From Humulus lupulus (taxonomy: Eukaryota > Streptophyta > Magnoliopsida > Rosales > Cannabaceae): 64,000 bases of DNA. The stretch covers positions 195,088,214-195,152,213 of the forward strand of contig NC_084795.1 of NCBI RefSeq assembly GCF_963169125.1. Direction: 5' to 3'. This document shows, in pieces, positions 56,868 through 64,000 of this stretch. The notes beneath the pieces were generated by a model, which did no database searches, was not told where the DNA came from, and saw only the letters and a list, made by a program, of their open reading frames with translations. How positions within the stretch are numbered: the first letter of the stretch is position 1; every line of letters starts with the position of its first letter. The translations under genes and the position numbers were made by a program.

Positions 56868-58370
56868 TTGGCTGATGAGATGGTCAGGGCAAGGATAGAA
56901 CTGGTGGTGGGCCAGTTAGCCAATATAACTTTGCAGTTGACCCTGTTAGAGTGGATCAAGGAGGGTCAGTTAGTGGATGTACAATTGCAGGAATTTAGGC
57001 AGCATGTCTTAGCGGGGACAGCTAAGGATTATTCAGTTTCTGAGACAGGCATGCTCCAATATCAGGGACGGATATGTGTTCCGGCAGATGAGGGGATTAG
57101 ACGAGAGATATTGGATGAGTCTCACACTACGCCATACTCACTTCATCCAGGCACCACGAAGATGTATCAGGATCTACGGACATTATATTTGTGGCCCGGG
57201 ATGAAGAAGGATGTAGTTGAGTATGTGTCTAGATGTTTGACATGTCAGCAGGTTAAGGCTGAGCATCAGCGACCAGCGGGATTGCTCCAGCCTTTGGGTA
57301 TCCCAGAGTGGAAGTGGGAGGATATTACGATGGATTTCGTGGGAGGATTACCCAGGACAGTTGGACTTCATGACTCGGTGTGGGTGATAGTGGACAGATA
57401 CACCAAGTCAGCTCATTTTCTACCAGTGAGGTCGACATATTCAGTGGAACAGTATGCAGAGCTGTATGTGAGGGAGATAGTTCGTCTCCATGGGATTCCA
57501 AAGTCTAATGTATCTGATCGAGACCCTATCTTTACCTCCAAGTTTTGGGGAGCTCTATAGAGAGCCATGGGGACTCAGCTGAAGTTTAGCACAGCTTTTC
57601 ATCCTTAGATTGATGGACAATCTGAGAGGACGATTCAGATATTGGAGGATATGCTTAGGGCATGTGTGATTGACTTCGAGGGATCATGGAGTAAGTATCT
57701 CCCATTGATTGAGTTTTCATATAACAATAGTTATCAATCCACGATTGGAGTGGCTCCTTATGAGATGTTATATGGGAGAAAGTGCAGATTGCCCATTCAC
57801 TAGGATGAGATGGATGAGAGAAGGTATTTGGGGCTGGGTATGGTTCAGAAGACTAATGAGGCTATTGAAAAGATTCGAGCCAGAATGCTTACTTCGAAGA
57901 GTAGACAGAAATGCTACGCTGATCCTAAGCGTAGGAACGTGGAGTTCCAGGTTTGGGACCACGTGTTTCTGCGAGTTTCACCACTGAGAGGGGTGAAGAG
58001 GTTTGGAGTGAAGGGCAAGTTGAGCCCTCGGTTCGTTGGACCTTTTGAGGACCTAGAGAGGATTCGACAGGTGGCTTATAGGCTAGCCTTGCCACCGTCG
58101 CTATCAGGAGTTCATAATGTATTCCATGTCTCTATGTTGCGGAAGTATGTTTCTGATACAACACATGTGTTGAGATATGAGGAATTGGAGTTGTAAGTAG
58201 ACTTATCCTACGAGGAGAGACCAGTTCAGATTTTGGATCGAAAGGACAAAGTTTTGCGGAATAAGACGATACCGTTAGTGAAAGTGTTATGGAGGAATAG
58301 CAAGGTCGAGGAAGCGACCTGGGAGTTGGAGAAAGAGATGCGGGATCAGTATCTCGAGCTATTCATGTAA
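56868..58370 (+). pseudogene. Chromovirus integrase with chromodomain-like C-terminus
   Basis: The zinc region (HPGTTKMYQDLRTLYLWPG ... CLTCQQVK) is followed by the core: MDFVGGLPRT, VSDRDPIFTSKFW and [14 protein letters not shown], so D, D and E are present. Stops at 57558 and 57607 (CAG to TAG) and at 57801 (TGG to TAG) break it. The GPF-type end reads [15 protein letters not shown] and [11 protein letters not shown]. After a TAA at 58194 the tail YEERPVQILDRKDKVLR and VKVLWRNSKVEEATWE is chromodomain-like, ending at 58370. Such domains guide integration to chromatin marks. Confidence 0.92.
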
Positions 58371-58406
58371 ATTTTGAGGACGAAATTCTCATTAGGAGGG
58401 GATAGT

Positions 58407-58671
58407 TGTAACGACCCAAATTCGCTAATGAGGCTTAAGGGCCTTGATTAGTGTGCCTGGAGGGCATCATTGGATTATTATGTGATTTAAATGTGTAATT
58501 ATATGTTTAGTAATGTTTTTATGATAATATGGAATACACATGTTTTATATGTGAGAACCACATTATTATGTGGCCAGGTTTGCAGAGCACGACTTGAGAC
58601 GATCCTAGGGTCAGATAGCGGGAAAAGTCACAACGGGACTTAAAATATGACTTTGGACAAGTCAGGGGTAC
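58407..58671 (+). mobile_element. Chromovirus 3' LTR, truncated to 265 bp
   Basis: TGTAACGACCC to GTCAGGGGTAC matches the start of the 5' LTR, which continues GTTAGG. Here the sequence switches to TCGAGGTGCGCC, inside a Tat-6 repeat unit. The last 2 kb of the LTR and any target duplication are missing. Confidence 0.92.
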
Positions 58672-61600
58672 TCGAGGTGCGCCTTGAGAAGCACAATCAG
58701 ATCGTTGAGTACTACAGTTCTCGTATTGATGAGGGTAACGAAGACTTTAATATCCTTGTAGAGTTCTAGCATGAGGGCTGGCAGAAGAATCTTGTTGCTC
58801 CTCCTTGCCACGAGGAGTTGAAGACTCTCCTCGTGGGGAGAGTAGGAGCAAGGGTTGTTTCACTAGCTGCAGTGCTTCTCCAAGGGTTAGCGGGGTCCCT
58901 ATACGAGTTTCCATCTCGCAGCCTCACTCTTAGTGGCAGCAACAATGAGGTTTCGCTAGTAGTCACCAGCCGCCATTCCTTCGTGAGGGTAAGCCTTCTA
59001 ATGTTTACCTCAGTTCAGAGTTTATTTCTCCATCTTTTTGCTTATTTGATATTCTGATTTGGAAGACTGCGACCCTCAACCAATGGCTCGAGACATCATG
59101 CTGATGTAGTCCTTTGAGCTGATGGGGGCTCGTGAGAAGTTGGCCCAAGCTTGGGAAGAGCTGGCACAGTTTTGGGAAACTACGGTCACTATGGGGAGCA
59201 CTCGCAAATCCAGAAGAAAGTGGATGACACAGGGCCCGTGTCCACTAGGTGGACGGTCTGTTGGCCACTGAGCAATCAAGGCAATCCACTCGGGAGGACA
59301 CTTCCTCTAAGTTTCTAGAGCATGCTATTGGTTGCACCCGGGCCGTGAAGGAGGAGCTGACTAAAGCTCTCGAAGAGCTCCGGTTGAGCCAGGCAGAGCC
59401 TCTGGCCCACCCCGTGCAGCTGAAGTAAACCAGGGAGTATGCTGGACGGGCAGCCACTCGTGCTGTAGTTATTGCTAAATAAGCCAAAGACCTCCGTCAA
59501 GGATAAGAAGAACTGGAGATAAAGGACAAAGACCTCTGCTGTCGAGCAAAAGAATTGGAGAATGACCTCGGCATGATAGTCGACGATACACTCTTTGTTG
59601 TGAGACAGAGAAACAGAGATATGCATCTTTCATTCATCTAGGAGACCAACATGAGGACAATGCTCGAGGTGTGCCTTGAGAAGTACAATTAGATCGTTGA
59701 GTACTACAGTTCCCGTATTGATGAGGGTAATGAGGACTTTAATCTACTTGTTGAGTTCCAGCATGAGGGCTGGCAGAAGGATCATGTTGCTCCTCCTTGC
59801 CACGAGGAGTTGGAGACTCTCCTCGCTGGGAGAGTAGGAGCTAGGGTTGTTTCACTTACTCCGCAGCTTCTCCAAGGGTTAGCGGGGTCCCTGTACGAGT
59901 TTCCATCTCGTAGCCTCACTCTTAGTGGCAGCAACACCGAGGTTTCGCTGGTAGCCACCAGCCGCCATTCCTTCATGAGGGTAAGTCTTCTAATGTTTAC
60001 CTCAATTAAAAGTTTATTTCTCCATATTTTTTCTTAATTGATATTCTGATTTGGAAGACTGTGACCCTCAACCAACGACTCGAGACATCGTGCTGATGCG
60101 GTCCTTTGAGCGGAAGGGGGCTCGGGAGGAGTTGGCTCAACCTTGGGAAGAGCTGGCACAGTTTTGGGAAACCACGATCACTACGGAGGAGCACTCGCAA
60201 ATCCAAAAGGAAGTGGATGACACGAGGGCTCGTGTCCACGAGGTGGAGGGTCTATTGGCCACTGAGCGATCAAGGCTATCCACTCTGGAGGACACTTCCT
60301 CTAAGTTTCTAGAGGATGCCGCAGGTCGCACCCGGGCCGTGGAGGAGGAGATGACTAAAGCTCGCGAAGAGCTCCGGTTGAGCCAGTTAGAGCATTTGGC
60401 CTACACCGTGGAGCTGAAGAAAACCAGGGAGTATGCTGGACGGGTAGCCACTTGTACTGCGGTTATCGCTAAATAGGCAAAAGACCTCCGTCAAGGATCA
60501 GAAGAACTGGAGATAAAGGCCCAAGACCTCTGTTTCCGAGCAAAACAATTGGAGAATGACCTCGGCATGATAGTTGACGATACACTCTTTGTTGTGTGGC
60601 TGAGCAACAGAGAAATGCATCTCTCATTCATCGAGGATCCCAACATGAGGACAATGCTCGAGGTGTGCCTTGAGAAGCACAATTAGATCATTGAGTACTA
60701 CAGTTCGCGTATTGATGAGGGTAACAAGGACTTTAATCTCATGGTTGAGTTCCAGCATGAGGGCTGGCAGAAAGATCCTGTTGCTCCTCCTGGCCACGAG
60801 GAGTTGGAGATTCTCCTCGCGGGGAGAGTAGGATCTAGGGTTGTTTCACTAGCTGCGGAGCTTCTCCAAGGGTTAGCAAGGTCCCTGTACGAGTTTCCTT
60901 CTCGCAACCTCACTCTTAGTGGCAGCAACAACGAGGTTTCCCTGGTAGCCACCAGCCGCCATTCCTTCGTGAGGGTAAGTCTTCTAATTTTTACCTAAAT
61001 TCAGAGTTTATTTCTCCATCTTTTTGCTTATTTAATATTCTGATTTGGAAGACTGCGACCCTCAACCAACAGCTCGAGACATCGTGCTGATGCGGTCCTT
61101 TAAGCTGATGGGGGATCGGGAGGAGTTGGCCCAGGCTTGGGAAGAGCTGGAACGGTTCTGGGAAACTGCGGTCACTATGGGGAGCACTCACTAATCCAGA
61201 AGGAAGTGGATTACACAATGACCCATGTCAACGAGGTGGAGAGTCTATTGGCCACTGATCGATCAAGGCTATCCACTCTGGAGGACACTTCCTCTAAGTT
61301 TCTAGGGGATGTTGCAGGTCGCACCCGGGCTGTGGAGGAGGAGCTCACTAAAGCTCGCAAAGAGCTCCGGTTGAGCCAGGCAGAGTCTTTGGCCCGTACC
61401 GACGAGCTAAAGAAAACCAAGGAGGATGATGGACGGGCAGCCACTCGTGCTGTGGTTATTGCTAAAGAGGCCAAAGACCTCTGTCAATGAGCAGAAGAAC
61501 TGGAGATAAAGGGGAAAGACCTCCGTCGCCGACCAGAATAATTGGAGTATGACCTCGGCATGATAGTCGACGATACACTCTTTATTGGGTTGCAGAGCAA

Positions 61601-61760
61601 CAGAGATATGGATTGCTCATTCATCGAGGAGCCCAACATGATTACAATGCTTGAGGTGAGCCTTGATAAGCACAATCAGATCATTGAGTACTACAGTGCC
61701 CGTATTGATTAGGGTAACTAGGACTTTAATCTCCTTGTTGATTTCATTCATGAGGGCTGG
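58671..61760 (+). repeat. Triplicated 993-bp exon/intron unit
   Basis: The landmark CTCGAGGTGTGCC lies at 58671, 59663, 60657 and 61650. ATGAGGGCTGG lies at 58771, 59763, 60757 and 61750. The spacing is therefore 992, 994 and 993 bp: three complete units and about 110 bp of a fourth. The units remain very similar over exon and intron alike, which points to unequal crossing-over within one coiled-coil gene. Confidence 0.95.
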
Positions 61761-61772
61761 CCTCTCAAGTTA
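58672..61772 (+). pseudogene. Tat-6 antisense accessory gene with repeated coiled coil
   Basis: Each unit encodes EYYSSRIDEGN, an EFQHEGWQKD segment, a block LEILLAGRVGSRVVSLAAEL with SLYEFPSRNLTLSGS, then an intron of about 70-80 bp (donor AGG|GTAAG, acceptor GATTTGGAAG). After it comes a charged coiled coil (VHEVEGLLATERSRLSTLED, AVEEEMTKAREELRLSQ) and the signature FVVWLSNREMHLSFIE. The middle unit is best kept (60051-60476 open for 141 codons). All units have stops, for example at 60474 and 61487. By analogy this is the antisense gene of a minus-strand Tat element whose pol is absent. I do not know its function. Confidence 0.6.
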
Positions 61773-62929
61773 TGATAGTCAATAAAAAAGTTGTAGAAAT
61801 TTAAGTAATAACTCAAGAACAATGACAGAACAACAATGGAGAAATCAATCTTTCATTCACTCTCAAGCATTTGCTACAGTTAATTTTCCAACCCCCTCTC
61901 TGGTGGAGTTAGAGTTCATTTTATAGTAGGCTCTAATGGCCCTGGGTACATGGTGGCCCAGGAGACCAAGTGGTACATAAGTACTCTGTCAGGAGAGTGG
62001 TTTCAGAGGTTGTGGCCGTGGATCCAGTACAGGGGCAGGCGTCAGGAGGATGTCTCCACTTCTTGTCCGTACTCATGTCAGTGGAGTGGGGACAGACATA
62101 GTGGCGCAGGTGGTAGTGGTGTCGATTCTGACTTCTGGCCGTAGACGTACGGGCCACAACTCTTATTCCAGCACTCCCACTCCCCCACTGGTACGGGGTC
62201 TTAGCGGCCGTACCCAGTATGAGATCATACAAGTAAGTTCCATTCGACACGTACTGGAGCCTTTAAGCATTGGGGTCCATCTGATGGCGTGGCTCCTATG
62301 CGGCTCGCGAGCCTCCTTTGCGAGGCCTCCCTCGCATGGGCACCCGATGGTGTGGCTCCCAAGGGTACACGCCTCACACGGCATGGAGCGCTGGGGGCGC
62401 GAGGCCGAATGCACGCTCGGACGCGAGGCCACGGGCGCTGGGACGCGAAGCCGAGGCTATTTCGGATGAGGCCACGCGTGCTTGGACGCGAGGCCATGTG
62501 AGGCCGAGGTTGCTTCGGATGCGAGGCCACGCGAGGCCGAGGCTGTTGGGGCGAGGCTGTGCGCGCTCGGATGCGAGGCCACACGAGGCCGAGGCTGCTG
62601 GGGCGAGGCTGCGCACGCTTGGACGCGAGGCCATGCGAGGTCGAGACTGCTGGGGCGTGAGCCTGGGCACGCGAGGCCGTCTCACGGGGCATGGTTCTGA
62701 GCATGCGAGGTCTGCCAATGAGACATCCCCCTGAGTACACGAGGCTCCCTTATGCGTCACGCATCTAGGCATGGGAGGTCACCTCGCGGGGCACAGTCTT
62801 AGACATGCGAGGTCATTGTGAGGGGGTCGCGCCCCGAGCGTCTCATGGCTCAAGCATGCATGCAGGCCTTTAAGGGACCTTAACACACGACTTGGTTCTT
62901 TTATGGGTGTGGAATATTGAGCGTCCACA
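61773..62929 (-). mobile_element. Tat-7 3' LTR, partly GC-rich
   Basis: I take TGATAGTC (61773) to GTCCACA (62929) as plus-view ends because a minus-strand polypurine tract (ACTGGGGGGCAAG, 62930-62942) adjoins the right end, as in Tat-2 and Tat-3. A minus TATA-like ACTATAAAATG lies at 61917-61927. The start is less certain than the end. The stretch 62280-62830 is very GC- and CpG-rich with about 25 GCGAGGCC-like words. The long frames there come from composition, not genes. Confidence 0.65.
62280..62830. repeat. CpG-rich degenerate repeat
   Basis: The words GCGAGGCC, GAGGCTGCTGGGGCGAGG and GCACGCTTGGACGCGAGG recur at about 20-50-bp spacing. The contrast with the roughly 40% GC surroundings is strong. 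CpG is unusually abundant for methylated retrotransposon DNA. Confidence 0.8.
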
Positions 62930-62988
62930 CTTGCCCCCCAGTCTAGGAGAGGACCTTTAGGTGCTCTTGTAGACTATTCACCTTGATT

Positions 62989-63000
62989 CTTATAAATAGG
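62989..63000 (+). promoter_or_regulatory. TATA box of the Tat-7 antisense gene
   Basis: CTTATAAATAGG is identical to the Tat-2 antisense TATA box (8389-8400) and lies at a comparable place, just inside the 3' LTR boundary on the strand opposite to the element. Confidence 0.65.
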
Positions 63001-63030
63001 TCTTCATGCATGGCCTAATATTTTCACCTT

Positions 63031-63102
63031 ACTTCCTTGGCTTAGTGGTTTGGAGAGCCCTTCCCTTTTCAAGAGGTAAGGGGTTCAATCCCCCACAACC
63101 TC
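63031..63102 (+). ncRNA. tRNA-like segment with Pol III A and B boxes
   Basis: TGGCTTAGTGG (63038-63048) matches the A box TRGCNNAGYNGG, and GGTTCAATCCC (63082-63092) matches the B box. The T-arm GGGG/CCCC pairs. The acceptor ends do not pair, so it is not a working tRNA gene. It is more likely a SINE head or a tRNA-derived piece captured in the leader. A T-rich stretch follows at 63120-63160. Confidence 0.45.
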
Positions 63103-63508
63103 ACTTTTGCCAAAGTTTCATTTGTTTTATTTTTTCACTTCATTTTTTTTTATATAAGCTAATTTCTTGGCATGTCTATTTGGAGGCTAACACATCCTTT
63201 TGGTTTATTCTTGCAGACGCGTACTTTCGACCCTTTGGTGCTTTTCGCCCCTCAACCTCCTTTCGACCCCAACTACGGTCCATCTTAACCGCTTGAGGTA
63301 TATTTTCTTTGTCCTTCACATTCATTGGGTCCAAATTGGCATTGCTCGGGATGGGGTACCTTGGCCTAACCTTGTAGTGAGTCTGACCATATGCATGCCC
63401 CTCTTTTTTATACACTGTAGTGGGCCATTTAGGACGTTTGCATCTAGAGATATTAAGCCATCCCCTCATTTATACGTGAACCCCTTCTCGCTTTTGGGAC
63501 GAGGTCTA

Positions 63509-63889
63509 ATGGCCAGTGACGGCCCGTCCGACATACCTCCAGGGGTTGAGTTTATTGACCTGTCCTCAGACTCAGGGTCCCTAGAGGGCAACCCTCACCA
63601 GGACTATGACTCCTTAAGGCAGACCCGTATCCGCCATCTTGAGTACATGGCTGAACTTAGGCGTAGAATTTGGGTGGTGGAGAGTGAAATTGACTCGGTG
63701 TCGAGAGGAGACGGGGCACCTTTCCCCCTAGACTTTAATAACCATGTAGCTAGCCTTAGGATGACCCTCTTAGAGTTGCAGAGGGAATTGGAGTTTATGG
63801 AGGAACACCTTCCGCCTGAGCCTTCCAGCCCATCTTCGCCTGATGACTGTCGGGGGGCTGCTTCTGCTTCTCCTCAACCCCTAGTCTAA
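63509..63889 (+). CDS. Tat-7 antisense accessory gene, 5' coding exon
   Basis: An ATG at 63509 opens 126 codons to a TAG at 63887-63889. I chose this start because the upstream in-frame sequence (from 63200) reads like leader and intron, and the coding character (charged, heptad-like) begins here. It reads MASDGPSDIPPG, EFIDLSSDSGS, then a coiled coil (RHLEYMAELRRRIWVVESE, LRMTLLELQRELEFMEEHL) and a Ser/Pro/Glu-rich end. EFIDLSSDS resembles a SUMO-interaction motif (hydrophobic core plus Ser/Asp); this is only a similarity. The gene probably continues past the window after an intron. Function is unknown. Confidence 0.5.
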   Translation: MASDGPSDIPPGVEFIDLSSDSGSLEGNPHQDYDSLRQTRIRHLEYMAELRRRIWVVESEIDSVSRGDGAPFPLDFNNHVASLRMTLLELQRELEFMEEHLPPEPSSPSSPDDCRGAASASPQPLV

Positions 63890-64000
63890 GTTTTTCCTAG
63901 CTTAGCACTTCCGCAGTCGCTCCCTCGATGGAAGACTCTTGCTAGGAAGAAAAAATGGAGGGTCAAGTGTTCTGCCTCTTCCTCACATTTTTCTTTTGAT
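63890..64000. other. Window end, no assigned feature
   Basis: The sequence continues Ser/Arg/Lys-rich in the frame after the stop (LPRWKTLARKKKWRVK), which may be a read-through of the same gene or its intron. It is too short to judge. Confidence 0.3.

Larger units (their letters stand above)
51097..58671 (+). mobile_element. Chromovirus (Tekay/Del-like Ty3/Gypsy element)
   Basis: 5' LTR 51097-53347, Met-tRNA primer site TGGTATCAGAGC at 53351-53362, gag, protease, RT-RNase H, integrase with a chromodomain-like end, polypurine tract TTAGGAGGGGATAG, and 265 bp of the 3' LTR (58407-58671). The two LTRs differ at about a dozen positions over the shared 265 bp by my count, roughly 95% identity, so the insertion is younger than the Tat elements look. 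It is inserted in Tat-5 RT; CTAGT precedes the left LTR. Confidence 0.93.

Noticed and set aside
62225..62772. Overlapping long frames of 130-170 codons on both strands
   Set aside because: All arise from GC-rich GAGGCC repeats, are open on both strands, and have no domain character.
63031..63102. Functional tRNA gene
   Set aside because: A and B boxes are present but the acceptor stem does not pair and no clear anticodon arm forms.
1..64000. Bacterial operons, ribosome-binding sites or phage genes
   Set aside because: Introns, TATA boxes, plant retroelement families and AT-rich LTRs rule out a bacterial source.

Overview
This window is plant nuclear DNA, almost certainly from a eudicot, made entirely of nested, decayed retrotransposons. 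The evidence for a plant is: Ty1/Copia and Ty3/Gypsy polyproteins with plant-type motifs, a Cassandra-type TRIM with 5S rRNA-like LTRs, a hAT-like MITE with an 8-bp target duplication, AT-rich LTRs, and GT-AG introns. I found no convincing host gene and cannot name the species.

Layout (my own labels). 1-2745: 3' part of a Copia element (Copia-A, +). 2746-7107: fragment of a Tat-lineage Gypsy element (Tat-1, +) with an accessory coiled-coil gene on the antisense strand and a partial 3' LTR. 7108-15839: Tat-2 (-), with 3' LTR, antisense gene, integrase, archaeal-type RNase H, RT and protease; a complete Cassandra element (12654-13469) sits in its RNase H. 15840-28774: Tat-3 (-), nearly complete, with gag, protease, RT, RNase H, aRNH, integrase, an 86-bp tandem array and an antisense gene containing an inverted exon. 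28775-37739: Tat-4 (+ by inference), with tandem repeats and an antisense gene, broken by three solo LTRs, one nested in another. 37740-46584: Copia-B (+), same family as Copia-A, carrying the hAT-like MITE. 46585-51096: Tat-5 (+), LTR to RT. 51097-58671: a Tekay/Del-like chromovirus with a truncated 3' LTR. 58672-61772: Tat-6 remnant, a 993-bp coiled-coil exon/intron unit repeated three times. 61773-64000: Tat-7 (- by inference), with a GC-rich 3' LTR and the start of its antisense gene.

The recurring unexpected content is the accessory gene opposite to gag-pol, placed between pol and the 3' LTR. It occurs at six loci. Each shows some of these: its own TATA box, a 5' intron, a basic NLS-like patch, a leucine/proline-rich domain, a long coiled coil, and a C-terminal signature of Tyr/Phe, Trp, Asn, Phe. 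Antisense ORFs are known for Tat elements in general. The shared C-terminal signature, the hairpin between the antisense gene and pol, the exon inversion in Tat-3 and the triplication in Tat-6 are what I read here directly.

All elements look dead. Frames are broken by stops and indels, several catalytic residues are replaced, and most stops I could place against family consensus fit C-to-T or G-to-A decay.
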